Assembly (NCBI RefSeq): GCF_001457025.1
Contig: NZ_KQ758606.1
Coordinates: forward strand, 62,001-126,000
DNA length: 64,000 bases
Direction of reading: 5' to 3'
Source of the DNA: Pseudarthrobacter enclensis
Lineage (GTDB): Bacteria > Actinomycetota > Actinomycetes > Actinomycetales > Micrococcaceae
Shown piece after piece: positions 51,801 through 60,588 of the stretch. The position numbers were made by a program, and so were the translations under genes. The notes under the pieces were generated by a model. It did not search any database. It saw nothing but the letters and a program-made list of their open reading frames with translations, and was not told where the DNA came from. Position 1 is the stretch's first letter, and every line of letters begins with the position of its first letter.

Positions 51801-52477
51801 CGTCCGCCACGGGGCTGTCGTTCGCTGCTACGGGGGGCACCGCCCGGCTGGTGTCCGTCAAAGTACACCAGCTCGGCGACACCGCGCGCGTGACCGCCGC
51901 CCCGCCGTCGGCCGTCCTGCCTCCGGCGGGCGGCACCGCCCGGCACAACCTGGGCGCCTATGCGGTGGTTCCGGGCGGACGCTGGGAGGGCACCGGTGCG
52001 GGCCTTGCCGGCACCTTCGACAAGGACTCCACCGCCATGGGGGCCGCCATGTACACCAACGTGCGGGTGCAGGCCACGGTCCGGTTCGGCGGGGAGGCCT
52101 TCTCCGGCGGGGTCCTGAACCGTGACCGCGCACCCGAGAGGGGCTACGGCGGCGCCGGCTCGGTGCTGCTGAGGTCCTCTGCGGACGGGTCCACGGCGTA
52201 CTACGTGAACCTGGACCCGAACCTGCGGGTGGTGCGCGTCTTCAAACTGGTGGGCGGCGTGTTCACGGTGCTGGCCAGCGTCCCCGCGAACCTAAGCCAC
52301 GGGGTCAGCTACGCCGTGGACGCCTCGGCCAACGGCAACCGGATCACCGCATCGCTGGACGGGACGCAGCTGATCGACGTGACGGACTCTTCGCTGCCGG
52401 GGCCCGGCAGGGTGGGGGTCAACGTGTTCGACGGCAGGGCCACCTACCAGGACATCCTGGTCACGGCCCTGCCGTAG
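48815..52477 (+). CDS. Large secreted GH32 fructanase with repeated beta-sandwich modules
   Basis: The 1220-residue protein starts with a signal peptide (HKRLAAGLTAAVLGAGFVG, cleaved near ALA-SAP). Residues about 35-200, 205-370 and 371-525 are three related beta-sandwich (LamG-like) modules; the first two share ASPYGVGA and YAA-x2-DPN. The GH32 catalytic region follows: nucleophile Asp550 in SDPNG, Asp672 in FRDPKV and Glu723 in WECPDF. A C-terminal GH32 sandwich and a fourth module (about 1055-1220) complete it. Extracellular levan or inulin cleavage is likely; endo- or exo-action cannot be told. It is the last gene of the locus. Confidence 0.9.
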   Translation: MHKRLAAGLTAAVLGAGFVGTGAAAPAAALASAPVTLNSTTSPIPDVVGSGGTWTRTAQGGYTAVAPSGQNAAATSEQVIAGTARYTANVTVDPASPYGVGALVFRATPDAGTGYAATIDPNLDRIRLFDLATGQDVVAPVALPLSTGQAYNVDVHVDGPRIYVAVDGVSRIDATDYRYGSGRVGLHAFNGTVAFGPPGVRTVDANIDGWSAGTGWSATATGFRGVAPADTNIRAIATGQSPADIDFSADIQVASPYGVGAVLIRTNAAGTSGYAAEVDPNAGRLRLYRVSDNSTLGTFATAITPNQVYRLRVTALGNSLAVYWQTDFLDPNGATPAITATDTTAASGHIGLGSYNGTAVFQSMTLRGLESPLQGWRTSSGSWEPDAAGLRASAAGGTAARYIPAVASDVVASLDLTVTAPATASVVVRSGADGAGGLELRIDPGTRTAQLFNRAGSALLLSGALPATSFQAGQLNRIQFTARGTDAAVLVNGTPVLNGTVPAASGSGFALLATGTAWFQNVRADSVDQFMNGLYQPGYHYSQNSGNSSDPNGLVFYQGEYHLFHQDHGRWAHAVSTDLLHWKQLPIALPHMAAGESWSGSAVVDAGNASGLFPGGSGLIAYYTSFNHDAPNGNQSVRAAYSKDQGRTWQTVHAAPVVDNPGGPDGGWDFRDPKVTRDAGSGKWIMVVAGGDHIRFYTSTDLLHWTFSGTFGYGDWVRGGVWECPDFFELPVEGQPGVKRWVLWWSTGAVRATNGSAAQYVTGTWNGTSFTPDTPASTLLQADHGRDYYAAMSFFGTPDNRRIMIGWMSNWDYAFSPPTGRWNGQLSIPREIRLVDVPGSGLRLTQAPVAEAASLRDSTWQAADLTVTPVSANPLAAASGRSFELEAEVGIPSSGGASSFEFGLRKGTGSTGAQQTRVVYDAGAAALTVDRGAAGREDFTRYFAGQAADNAAAPWSSAMVGSERRVKVRILVDASSVEVFGGDGTAAITSLIFPDPSATGLSFAATGGTARLVSVKVHQLGDTARVTAAPPSAVLPPAGGTARHNLGAYAVVPGGRWEGTGAGLAGTFDKDSTAMGAAMYTNVRVQATVRFGGEAFSGGVLNRDRAPERGYGGAGSVLLRSSADGSTAYYVNLDPNLRVVRVFKLVGGVFTVLASVPANLSHGVSYAVDASANGNRITASLDGTQLIDVTDSSLPGPGRVGVNVFDGRATYQDILVTALP

Positions 52478-52485
52478 GGCAACCT

Positions 52486-52503
52486 CCGGGCGGGTGCGCC
52501 CGG
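52486..52503. terminator. Short hairpin between convergent GH32 and PTS enzyme I genes
   Basis: CCGGGCG (52486-52492) and CGCCCGG (52497-52503) form a 7-bp stem with 4-nt loop in the 27-bp gap. It could act on both strands but has no T-run; weak evidence. Confidence 0.35.
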
Positions 52504-52504
52504 G

Positions 52505-54190
52505 TCAGAGACCAAGCTCCTCCAGTACAGGCAGCTTCTCCCTGACCCGGGCGCGGGCCTCGGTGGCGCTCGGCGCGGCGAGGGCCAGCTTGGCCAGCTC
52601 CTGGGCTTCCTGGAGGGTCACCGTCTTGAGGACGGCGGCAACGGCGGCGAGGGAGCGGGCGGTCATGGACAGCGTGCTCACGCCCAGGCCGGCCAGGACG
52701 ACGGCGAGGGCGGGGTCCGCGGCCGCCTCACCGCACACGCCTACGGGCTTGTTGTTGCCCTCCGCCCGAGAACCCTCAACGGTCAGGCCCACCAGGCGCA
52801 GGACGGCCGGCTGCCACGGGGTGTTCAGGTTGGCGAGCGGGCCCAGCTGCCGGTCCGCTGCCATGGCGTACTGGGTGAGGTCGTTGGTGCCCAGGCTGGC
52901 GAAGCCAACCTCGCGGAGGATGGCCTCGGCGGTGAGGGCAGCGGAGGGAACCTCCACCATGACGCCGGGGGTCTTCAGGCCGGCGTCCGCGCACATCGAG
53001 GCGAAACGCGCCGCTTCTTCGGCGGTAGAAATCATCGGGGCCATCACCCACACGTCCGCCTCCGACTGGTTGGCGGCCAGGGCAATCGCCTCCAGCTGCC
53101 GGTCCAGCACGCCGGGGGTGGTGAAGTCGGTGCGGTAGCCGCGGACACCCAGGGCCGGGTTGGGTTCGGTGGAGTCGGTGAGGAACGGCAACGGCTTGTC
53201 GGCGCCGGCGTCGAGCGTGCGCAGCACCACCTTCTTGCCGGGGAACGCGTCAAACACGCTCTTGTAGGCGGCGGCCTGCTCTTCGACGGAGGGCTCGGTG
53301 TCACGCTCCAGGAAGCAGAATTCGGTGCGGAACAGGCCCACGCCCTGGGCGCCCAGTTTAGCGGCGGCAACCGCGTCCTTGCCGCCGCCCACGTTCGCGA
53401 GCAGCGGGACCTGGTGCCCGTCCGCCGTCGCGCCCGTGCCGGTGAACTCGGCCAGGAGCGAGGCGGTGGCAGCCCAGGCTTCCGCCGCGGCGCGCAGCGA
53501 CCCGTCCGGCTCGGAGGTGACGGAACCGGCCGCGCCGTCCACGTACACCTCGGTTCCGTCCGCGATGTGGTCCACCCCGACGGCCGCGACGACGGCGGGC
53601 AGGCCAAGGGAACGGGCAATGATGGCGGTGTGCGACTGGGGACCGCCGCCGGAGGTGACCAGCGCCAGCACCTTGTTCGGGTCCAGGGTGGCGGTATCGG
53701 CGGGTGCGAGGTCGTCCGCCACCAGGACGAACGGGGTCTCGGAAGATGGGATGCCGGGGGCGGCCACGCCGCGGAGTTCGGCCACGATGCGGGCGCGGAC
53801 GTCCAGGACATCCGTGGCGCGCTCGGCCATGTAGCCGCCCAGGTTGTGCAGCATCTCGGACACCGAGGACCCGGATTCCCAGATGGCCCGCTCGGCGGAC
53901 GTGCCGCGGGCCACCAGCTTGGCGGCACCCTTGATCAGCATGGTGTCCTTGGCCATCAGCGCCGTGGCCTCCAGCACCGCCTTGCCGTCGCCGCTGGCGT
54001 GCGCCGCCCGCGCCTTCAGCTCATCATGCACGGCCTGGGCCGCCGCCTTCAGCGCTGCGGTGGCTTCCTCTGCTGTGGTGCCCGCCGCCAGCTGGTCACC
54101 GGCGGGAGGTTCGCTGATCGGTTTGGGCATCTGCCGGACGGTGCCGATGACGCGGCCTGGACTGACGCCTACTCCTGGGAAGTTCTGCAC
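52505..54190 (-). CDS. ptsI: PTS enzyme I (phosphoenolpyruvate-protein phosphotransferase)
   Basis: The 561-residue enzyme I has the N-terminal HPr-interaction domain, the phosphorylated His in GGPQSHTAIIARSLG (His187), and the C-terminal PEP-binding barrel with GLFRTEFCFLERD, VLRTLDAGADKPLPFL and the terminal VCGEAAADP with the catalytic Cys. It passes phosphate from PEP to HPr to drive sugar import, here presumably by the mannitol PTS at 55189. It is divergent from a TetR-like regulator. HPr is not encoded in the window. Confidence 0.95.
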   Translation of the reverse strand: MQNFPGVGVSPGRVIGTVRQMPKPISEPPAGDQLAAGTTAEEATAALKAAAQAVHDELKARAAHASGDGKAVLEATALMAKDTMLIKGAAKLVARGTSAERAIWESGSSVSEMLHNLGGYMAERATDVLDVRARIVAELRGVAAPGIPSSETPFVLVADDLAPADTATLDPNKVLALVTSGGGPQSHTAIIARSLGLPAVVAAVGVDHIADGTEVYVDGAAGSVTSEPDGSLRAAAEAWAATASLLAEFTGTGATADGHQVPLLANVGGGKDAVAAAKLGAQGVGLFRTEFCFLERDTEPSVEEQAAAYKSVFDAFPGKKVVLRTLDAGADKPLPFLTDSTEPNPALGVRGYRTDFTTPGVLDRQLEAIALAANQSEADVWVMAPMISTAEEAARFASMCADAGLKTPGVMVEVPSAALTAEAILREVGFASLGTNDLTQYAMAADRQLGPLANLNTPWQPAVLRLVGLTVEGSRAEGNNKPVGVCGEAAADPALAVVLAGLGVSTLSMTARSLAAVAAVLKTVTLQEAQELAKLALAAPSATEARARVREKLPVLEELGL

Positions 54191-54322
54191 TGAAGGTCCT
54201 CATTCTCTGCCGGTAGCAGGCCCGCCCAAACACTCCGGCGCCGTGCCGGAACACCTCTGCACCGCCACGACAGGTCACGTCAGGAGGTGGAAACAAGCCT
54301 GAAAAAATTGTATGTGATTCAG

Positions 54323-54352
54323 TTCATATAGCAACGCTATAGGTGCTAGGGT
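54323..54352 (+). promoter_or_regulatory. Promoter/operator between ptsI and the TetR-like regulator
   Basis: A perfect dyad TATAGC-AAC-GCTATA (54327-54341) sits between a -35-like TTCATA (54323-54328) and -10 TAGGGT (54347-54352). The -10 ends 7 nt before the ATG at 54360, so the transcript is likely leaderless. The dyad is a good operator candidate for the encoded regulator and could also affect ptsI on the other strand. Confidence 0.6.
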
Positions 54353-54359
54353 AGCGGTT

Positions 54360-55088
54360 ATGAGTTTGGATGGCCAGCTTCCCCCCAAAATGCGGCTGCT
54401 TCGCGCCGCCGCGGAGCTGCTGGCAAAATCCGGCGGAGCGCCGGTCTCCACCCGCCAGATCACGCAGCTGGCGGGGGTATCGGCTCCCACCCTGTATCAC
54501 CACTTCGGCGACAAGGAAGGCCTCTTCGACGCAGTAGTGGCCGCAGGGTTCGAAGAATATGTCGCGGGCGAAAGGGATTTCGCCCCCTCCGGCCAGCCCC
54601 TTGAGGACATCCGGAGAATGTGGGACAACCACGTCCAGTTCGGGCTGAACCAGCCGGAACTGTACCTGGTGATGTTCGGCAACATCCGTCCGGAAAGCCG
54701 CCCGGCCATCGTGGCCGATGCCGAGGCGCTGATGGAGGAAATGCTGAACAAGGCAGCGGCGGCGGGCCAGCTGAACGTCCAGCCCCGGGAAGCGGCCAGG
54801 TCCATCCTGGCGGCCAACGTGGGTGTGACGCTGATGCTGATCGCGGAACCCGCCACCGACCGGAACCTCGAACTGTCCACCATGACCCGGGACGCCATGA
54901 TCTTTGCGGTGTCCGCCGAGCCAGCCAGCGGCGCGGCCCCGGGCAACACCGGAAAATCCTCGGTGGTGGTGGCAGCGATTGCCCTGAACGCCGCGCTTCA
55001 GGCCTCGCACTCAGACCAGCTCTCGAGCTCGGAGCTCAAGCTCTTCCTTGAGTGGCTGCACCGGATCTCCACCAGCCCCGCCGGCTAG
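54360..55088 (+). CDS. TetR-like regulator of the mannitol PTS region
   Basis: The 242-residue protein has a TetR HTH (about residues 9-57): VSTRQITQLAGVSAPTLYHHFGDKEGLFD is a full signature. The C-terminal part is longer than usual, with a final 40-residue segment (SDQLSSSELKLFLEWL). It lies between divergent ptsI and the mannitol EIICBA/dehydrogenase genes, so it probably controls both. Use of a TetR rather than the MtlR-type regulator of Bacillus is notable but common in Arthrobacter-like genomes as far as I know. The ligand is unknown. Confidence 0.82.
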   Translation: MSLDGQLPPKMRLLRAAAELLAKSGGAPVSTRQITQLAGVSAPTLYHHFGDKEGLFDAVVAAGFEEYVAGERDFAPSGQPLEDIRRMWDNHVQFGLNQPELYLVMFGNIRPESRPAIVADAEALMEEMLNKAAAAGQLNVQPREAARSILAANVGVTLMLIAEPATDRNLELSTMTRDAMIFAVSAEPASGAAPGNTGKSSVVVAAIALNAALQASHSDQLSSSELKLFLEWLHRISTSPAG

Positions 55089-55188
55089 GGCCGGCGCCAT
55101 CTTCGCGTCACCCCGTTCCACCAGCAGTACGTCGTCGTCAGTATCGGACCATCCTGCGGAGCAGCAGGACGAACGGTTAGGAAATCAC

Positions 55189-57231
55189 ATGGCAACAGAG
55201 ACAGTTGCAAAACCCCGCACCAGCGCTCGGGTGCACGTCCAGAAATTCGGGACGTTCCTGTCCGGAATGATCATGCCCAACATCGGTGCCTTCATTGCCT
55301 GGGGCCTCATCACAGCCCTCTTCATTGAAAAGGGCTGGTTGCCGGTTCCCCAGCTTGGCGGCTTCGGTGAGACCGACGGGAAGCCGAACATCGGCCTCGT
55401 GGGACCTATGATCACCTACCTGCTGCCGCTGCTGATCGGCTACACCGGCGGCAAGATGGTCTACGACGTCCGCGGCGGCGTGGTGGGAGCCATCGGCACC
55501 ATGGGCGTGATTGTGGGCGCCGGCATCCCGATGTTCATCGGCGCCATGATCATGGGCCCGCTGGGCGGCTGGACCATGAAGAAGATCGACTCCCTCTGGG
55601 ACGGCAAGATCCGGCCCGGCTTCGAAATGCTGGTCAACAACTTCTCTGCCGGCATCTGGGGCGCGCTGCTGGCCATGCTGGGCTTCTATGCGGTTGCTCC
55701 GGTGGTCTCAGGGTTCAGCGCAGGCGCCGGCAACGTGGTGCAGTTCCTGGTCAACAACGGCCTGCTGCCGCTCACCAGCATCTTCATCGAGCCGGCCAAG
55801 ATCCTCTTCCTGAACAACGCCATCAACCACGGCGTCCTCACTCCGCTGGGCGTCCAGCAGTCGCTGGAGCAGGGCAAGTCAATCCTCTTCCTGCTCGAAG
55901 CCAACCCCGGCCCGGGCCTGGGCATCCTGCTGGCCTACATGTTCTTCGGCAAGGGCGCGGCCAAGGCTTCCGCCCCGGGTGCTGCAATCATCCACTTCCT
56001 CGGCGGCATCCACGAGATCTACTTCCCGTACGTCCTGATGCGCCCGCTGCTCGTCCTGGCCGCCATCGCCGGCGGCATGACCGGCATCGCCACCCTCGCG
56101 GTCACCGGTGCCGGCCTTGTGGCACCGGCAGCTCCGGGTTCCATCTTCGCCGTACTCGCCCAGACCTCCCGTGACAGCTACCTCGGGGTGATCCTCGCGG
56201 TCCTGCTTGCCACGGCTGCGTCCTTCCTGGTGGCTTCAATCATCATGAAGACCACCAAGCACAGCGACGAGGGCGACCTCAACGCTGCAACGTCACGCAT
56301 GGAGGAGATGAAGGGCAAGAAGAGCTCCGTCTCCTCGACGTTGACCGGCGCGGGCGCGGGCGTGGGCACCGCGGTCCTGGCCGGACCCATCCGGAACATC
56401 GTGTTCGCGTGCGACGCCGGGATGGGCTCCAGCGCCATGGGTGCATCAGTGCTCCGGAACAAGATCAAGGCGGCCGGGTTCCCGGACGTCAAGGTCACCA
56501 ACTCGGCCATCGCCAACCTCAGCGACACGTACGACGTCGTGGTCACGCACCAGGACCTCACCGAGCGTGCCAAGCCGGTCACCTCCAGTGCCGCGCACTT
56601 TTCGGTGGACAACTTCATGAACAGCCCACGCTACGACGAGATCGTTGACCTGGTCAGGGAGAGCAATACCGAGGGCGGAACGTCCGACGCCGGCCACGCA
56701 GCCGAGCCCGGCATCGGCACCTCCGGCGGAGCTGCCGCAGCAGGCGGGGCAGCTGCCGGAGCGGCAGCGGGCACCGCTGCAGCACCCGCAGGCGGCACGG
56801 GCGAGATCCTGGCCCGTGAGAGCGTGGTCCTGACCGGCAGCGCCACCAGCCGTGACGCCGCCATCGACGAGGCGGGCCGCCTCCTGCTGGCGCGCGGCGC
56901 CGTGGACGAGGGCTACATCGCCGCCATGCACGAACGCGAGGAATCCGTTTCCACCTACATGGGCAGCTTCCTCGCCATCCCGCACGGCACCAACGCTGCC
57001 AAGGACCACATCCGGAAGTCGGCCGTCTCGGTGATCCGCTACCCGCAGGGCATCGACTGGAACGGCAAGGAGGTCAAGTTCGTGGTGGGCGTGGCAGGCG
57101 TGAACAACGAACACCTGCACATCCTGTCCTCGATCGCCAAGGTATTCACCATCAAGGAGCAGGTGGCCCGGCTTGAGGCGGCCACCACGGAGGACGAGGT
57201 CCTGGAGCTCTTCGGGAAGGTCAACGCATAG
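55189..57231 (+). CDS. mtlA: Mannitol-specific PTS enzyme IICBA
   Basis: The 680-residue protein has EIIC (about residues 1-345, with [19 protein letters not shown] and [16 protein letters not shown]), EIIB with its phospho-Cys408 in [15 protein letters not shown], an Ala/Gly-rich linker of about 45 residues (516-560), and EIIA with phospho-His599 in [13 protein letters not shown]. It imports and phosphorylates mannitol to mannitol-1-phosphate. ATG 55189 is supported by TAGGAA upstream and by the [10 protein letters not shown]-type start; the gene's stop overlaps the GTG of mtlD. Confidence 0.93.
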   Translation: MATETVAKPRTSARVHVQKFGTFLSGMIMPNIGAFIAWGLITALFIEKGWLPVPQLGGFGETDGKPNIGLVGPMITYLLPLLIGYTGGKMVYDVRGGVVGAIGTMGVIVGAGIPMFIGAMIMGPLGGWTMKKIDSLWDGKIRPGFEMLVNNFSAGIWGALLAMLGFYAVAPVVSGFSAGAGNVVQFLVNNGLLPLTSIFIEPAKILFLNNAINHGVLTPLGVQQSLEQGKSILFLLEANPGPGLGILLAYMFFGKGAAKASAPGAAIIHFLGGIHEIYFPYVLMRPLLVLAAIAGGMTGIATLAVTGAGLVAPAAPGSIFAVLAQTSRDSYLGVILAVLLATAASFLVASIIMKTTKHSDEGDLNAATSRMEEMKGKKSSVSSTLTGAGAGVGTAVLAGPIRNIVFACDAGMGSSAMGASVLRNKIKAAGFPDVKVTNSAIANLSDTYDVVVTHQDLTERAKPVTSSAAHFSVDNFMNSPRYDEIVDLVRESNTEGGTSDAGHAAEPGIGTSGGAAAAGGAAAGAAAGTAAAPAGGTGEILARESVVLTGSATSRDAAIDEAGRLLLARGAVDEGYIAAMHEREESVSTYMGSFLAIPHGTNAAKDHIRKSAVSVIRYPQGIDWNGKEVKFVVGVAGVNNEHLHILSSIAKVFTIKEQVARLEAATTEDEVLELFGKVNA

Positions 57232-58394
57232 TGAAGGCTGTACATTTCGGTGCCGGTAACATCGGCCGCGGCTTCGTGGGGCTGCTCCTGCACAACGCCG
57301 GCTACGAGGTGGTGTTCGCGGACGTCGCCGAGGGGCTGATCGCCCAGCTGGCCGCGGCGGACAGCTACGCGGTCCACGAGGTGGGTGAGAACCCCGCCGT
57401 GCAGACCGTGGACAACTTCCGCGCCCTGAACTCCAACACCCAGGAAACGGAACTGATCAAGGAAATCGCGACGGCGGACATCGTCACCACAGCCGTGGGG
57501 CCGCACATCCTGAAGTTCGTGGCCCCGGTGATAGCCCGCGGCATCGCCGCCCGCGAGCCCGGGCTGGCACCGCTGCAGGTGATGGCGTGCGAAAACGCCA
57601 TCAACGCCACGGACATCCTGGCCCGGGAGGTGGGCTCCCGTCCGGAGGCCGCCGGCGGGGCGCTGGAGGACAAGGCAATCTTCGCCAACACTGCCGTGGA
57701 CAGGATCGTGCCCAACCAGGACGCCGGGCAGGGCCTGGACGTCACTGTGGAGACGTTCTTCGAATGGGTCATCGACCGCACCCCGTTCGCCGGCTCGGAG
57801 CCGAAGATCCCCGGTGCCACCTTCGTGGACGAGCTTGCGCCCTACATCGAGCGGAAGCTGTTCACGGTGAACACCGGCCACGCTTCGGCAGCGTACTTCG
57901 GGTTCGAGGCGGGCCTCGAGAAGATCTCCGACGCCATGGCGGACCAGGATGTGGCCGAGGACGTGCGGGCTGTGCTGGAGGAAACCAAACAGTTGCTGGT
58001 GTCCAAGCACGGGTTCAGCAGCGAGGAACAGGAAGCCTATGTGCAGAAAATCCTGGCCCGGTTCACCAACCCGCACCTGCCGGACACCGTGAACCGGGTG
58101 GGCCGTGCCCCGCTGCGCAAGCTCAGCCGGCACGAACGGTTCATTGGGCCGGCGGCTGAGCTGGCCGAACGCGGTGTGGTTCCCGAGGCACTCCTGGGGG
58201 CCATCGCCGCCGCACTGCGGTTCAACGACCCAGCCGACGCCGAGGCCACCGAACTGGCCGGAATCCTCGCTTCGGAGACCGCGGCGGACGCCACCGCACG
58301 GATCACGGGCCTAGAGCCGGGGCATCCGCTCTTCAACGCAGTCTCCACGCTGGTTGAGGAGCGGCAGGCAGAGGTGGCCACCGCCTCCGCCTGA
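57231..58394 (+). CDS. mtlD: Mannitol-1-phosphate 5-dehydrogenase
   Basis: The 387-residue enzyme starts at GTG 57231 with [20 protein letters not shown], the NAD-binding Rossmann motif, and contains the catalytic region of polyol dehydrogenases ([16 protein letters not shown] with conserved Lys/Asn/His). It oxidises mannitol-1-phosphate to fructose-6-phosphate with NAD. Its GTG overlaps the TAG of mtlA, so the genes are coupled. A strong terminator follows. Confidence 0.95.
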   Translation: MKAVHFGAGNIGRGFVGLLLHNAGYEVVFADVAEGLIAQLAAADSYAVHEVGENPAVQTVDNFRALNSNTQETELIKEIATADIVTTAVGPHILKFVAPVIARGIAAREPGLAPLQVMACENAINATDILAREVGSRPEAAGGALEDKAIFANTAVDRIVPNQDAGQGLDVTVETFFEWVIDRTPFAGSEPKIPGATFVDELAPYIERKLFTVNTGHASAAYFGFEAGLEKISDAMADQDVAEDVRAVLEETKQLLVSKHGFSSEEQEAYVQKILARFTNPHLPDTVNRVGRAPLRKLSRHERFIGPAAELAERGVVPEALLGAIAAALRFNDPADAEATELAGILASETAADATARITGLEPGHPLFNAVSTLVEERQAEVATASA

Positions 58395-58468
58395 TTTCCT
58401 GACCGGCGCACCCCGCCGTCCCACGGCACCGACGTACTGCACGCGATCGACGAACTGCAGAAGGGCGG

Positions 58469-58505
58469 CGCCGGCACTGACCCCAGTGCCGGCGTCGTCC
58501 TTTTT
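58469..58505 (+). terminator. Rho-independent terminator of the mannitol operon
   Basis: An 11-bp GC-rich stem (58469-58479 with 58484-58494) and 4-nt loop is followed by a spacer and TTTTT (58501-58505), 75 nt after the mtlD stop. Confidence 0.75.
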
Positions 58506-58539
58506 GCTGTGATCTCTCCCACAAAGCCTAACAAAACGC

Positions 58540-58558
58540 AAAGGTAAGGCTTTCCTTA
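58540..58558 (+). promoter_or_regulatory. DtxR/IdeR-like iron box upstream of the siderophore importer
   Basis: AAAGGTAAGGCTTTCCTTA (58540-58558) matches the DtxR-type consensus TTAGGTTAGGCTAACCTAA at about 13 of 19 positions, with a conserved AGGT-AGGCT core. It lies 60 bp upstream of the importer start, as expected for repression by iron-loaded DtxR/IdeR. Confidence 0.6.
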
Positions 58559-58618
58559 CTTGTAGGCTCTGGACTATTAGGCAACGAAGTTGTGACGTAT
58601 TACGAGCGGAGAATCATC

Positions 58619-59563
58619 GTGAAAAAGAGGCTGTCGAGCTATCTGGGGGCACTGGCGGCAGGGGCGGCCCTCCTGACAGTAACCGCGTGCGGGGGTAACG
58701 CAACCGCCACGCCCGCGGCGGAAACCTCCACCATCACCGTTGAGCACGCGCAGGGCAGCACGGCCAACGTCCCGGTCAACCCGGAAAAGGTCTTCACGTT
58801 CGATCTCGGCGTCCTGGACACCATGGATGCCCTGGGCGTTGAACCTGCCGGTGTGCCGGAAGCCGCCTACCCGGACGCGCTGAAGAAATACTCCGACGCC
58901 AAGTACACCAAGATCGGTTCCCTGAAGGAGCCTGATTTCGAAGCCGTCAGCGCGGGCGACCCGGACCTCATCATCATCTCCGGCCGCACCGCCGGAGCCT
59001 ACGAAGAGCTGAGCAAGATCGCCCCCACCATCGATCTTTCCATTGATGCCGCCAAGCCCATGGGCAGCTTCAAGGAGCAGGCCGGAAAGCTGGGGACCAT
59101 CTTCAACAAGTCAGGCGAGGTTGAGGAGAAGCTCGCGGCCGTGGACACCACCGTGGCCGACACCAAGGCCAAGGCCGCAACTGCAGGCAAGGGCCTGATC
59201 GTCCTGACCTCCGGCGGCGAGGTGACGGCCTATGGCGCCGGATCCCGCTTCGGCATCATCCACGACGTGTTGGGCGTCCCCACCGCCGCCGACGTAAAGT
59301 CCGAAGGCTCCCACGGCGAGGCCATCTCGTTCGAGTACATCAAACAGGCCAACCCGGACCTCCTCTACGTGATCAACCGGGACACCGCCATCGGAACTGA
59401 AGGCGCCGCCAACCCCATCCTGGACAACGAGCTCGTCCAGTCCACCAACGCCGCCAGGAACGGCAAGGTCATCAACCTTGACCCCGCAGGCTGGTACATC
59501 GTGGGATACGGACTGAACAACGTCAAGGCCATGGTGGACGCCGTGGCCGGCTCCGTCGCCTAA
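58619..59563 (+). CDS. Siderophore-binding lipoprotein (FatB/CeuE-like)
   Basis: The 314-residue lipoprotein (signal and lipobox LTVTAC) has a type III periplasmic fold. The start of the mature part (ITVEHAQGSTANVPVNPEKVFTFDL) and AGDPDLIIISGRTA resemble FatB/YclQ/CeuE, binding proteins for catecholate siderophores such as petrobactin or enterobactin-type iron complexes. GTG 58619 is chosen because GGAGA precedes it; a GTG at 58592 would be longer without support. It is the first gene of a complete four-gene importer under the iron box. Confidence 0.88.
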   Translation: MKKRLSSYLGALAAGAALLTVTACGGNATATPAAETSTITVEHAQGSTANVPVNPEKVFTFDLGVLDTMDALGVEPAGVPEAAYPDALKKYSDAKYTKIGSLKEPDFEAVSAGDPDLIIISGRTAGAYEELSKIAPTIDLSIDAAKPMGSFKEQAGKLGTIFNKSGEVEEKLAAVDTTVADTKAKAATAGKGLIVLTSGGEVTAYGAGSRFGIIHDVLGVPTAADVKSEGSHGEAISFEYIKQANPDLLYVINRDTAIGTEGAANPILDNELVQSTNAARNGKVINLDPAGWYIVGYGLNNVKAMVDAVAGSVA

Positions 59564-59580
59564 CCCCACCGGGCTTCAGT

Positions 59581-60588
59581 ATGACCATCACCGCCGCGCG
59601 CCCCCAGGCGCCGGCAACCCGCAGCCAGGCCCGCCACTACGCGGGCCTGGCTGCCGCCGCAGTTGCCGTCCTGGCGCTCGCCGCCGGAAGCATGTTCGTG
59701 GGTGTCAGCGACGTCTCGCTCCCGGCGCTGCTCGCGGGGGACGCGGGCACCGTGGACATCTTTTGGATCTCCCGCGTGCCCCGCACCCTGGCAGTGCTGC
59801 TCGCAGGCATGGCGGTGGCAGTGGCCGGGCTGATCATGCAGCTCATGGCCCGGAACCGCTTCGTGGAACCCTCCACCGTGGGTACCGTCGAGTCCGCCAC
59901 GCTGGGCATTTTGGTGGTCACGGTCCTGGCCCCGGGCGCCCCCATTTTGGCCAAGATGCTGGTGGCCAGCGCTTTTGCACTGCTAGGCACCGCCCTGTTC
60001 CTGGCGATCCTGCGGCGGCTGCCCGCCAGGAACACCCTGCTCATCCCGCTGGTGGGCATCATGCTGGGCGGCATCATCGCCGCCGTCACCACCTTCTTCG
60101 CCTACCGGTACGACCTGCTGCAAACGCTCAGCAACTGGATGATCGGCGACTTCTCCGGAGTGCTCCGCGGCAGGTACGAGCTGCTCTGGATCGTCGCGGC
60201 ACTCATGCTGGTGGGCCTGCTCGCCGCAGACCGGTTCACCGTTGCCGGGATGGGGCAGGACTTCACCACCAATCTGGGCCTGAACTACGCCCGCACCATG
60301 AGGCTGGGGCTGCTCATTGTCTCGCTGATCTCCGCCGTCGTTGTCACTACCGTGGGCGCGGTGCCCTTCCTGGGCCTGGTGGTGCCCAACATCGTGTCCC
60401 TCATCTTCGGTGACAACCTCCGCCGCGCCGTCCCCTGGACCGCCCTGTTCGGGGCGGCGTTCGTGCTGATATGCGACATCATCGGCCGGACCATCCGGTA
60501 TCCCTACGAGGTTCCCGTGGGAATGGTGATGTCCGTGCTGGGTGCCATCCTCTTCCTTGTCCTGATCCTGAGGAAACGCAATGCCTAA
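59581..60588 (+). CDS. Siderophore ABC transporter permease (FecCD family)
   Basis: The 335-residue permease belongs to the FecCD/BtuC family with about nine or ten membrane helices; the recognisable segments are RVPRTLAVLLAGMAVAVAGLIMQLMARN and the C-terminal TVGAVPFLGLVVPNIVSLIFGD. It is the first of two different permeases that form a heterodimer. It starts 18 nt after the binding protein and overlaps the next gene by 8 nt. Confidence 0.9.
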   Translation: MTITAARPQAPATRSQARHYAGLAAAAVAVLALAAGSMFVGVSDVSLPALLAGDAGTVDIFWISRVPRTLAVLLAGMAVAVAGLIMQLMARNRFVEPSTVGTVESATLGILVVTVLAPGAPILAKMLVASAFALLGTALFLAILRRLPARNTLLIPLVGIMLGGIIAAVTTFFAYRYDLLQTLSNWMIGDFSGVLRGRYELLWIVAALMLVGLLAADRFTVAGMGQDFTTNLGLNYARTMRLGLLIVSLISAVVVTTVGAVPFLGLVVPNIVSLIFGDNLRRAVPWTALFGAAFVLICDIIGRTIRYPYEVPVGMVMSVLGAILFLVLILRKRNA

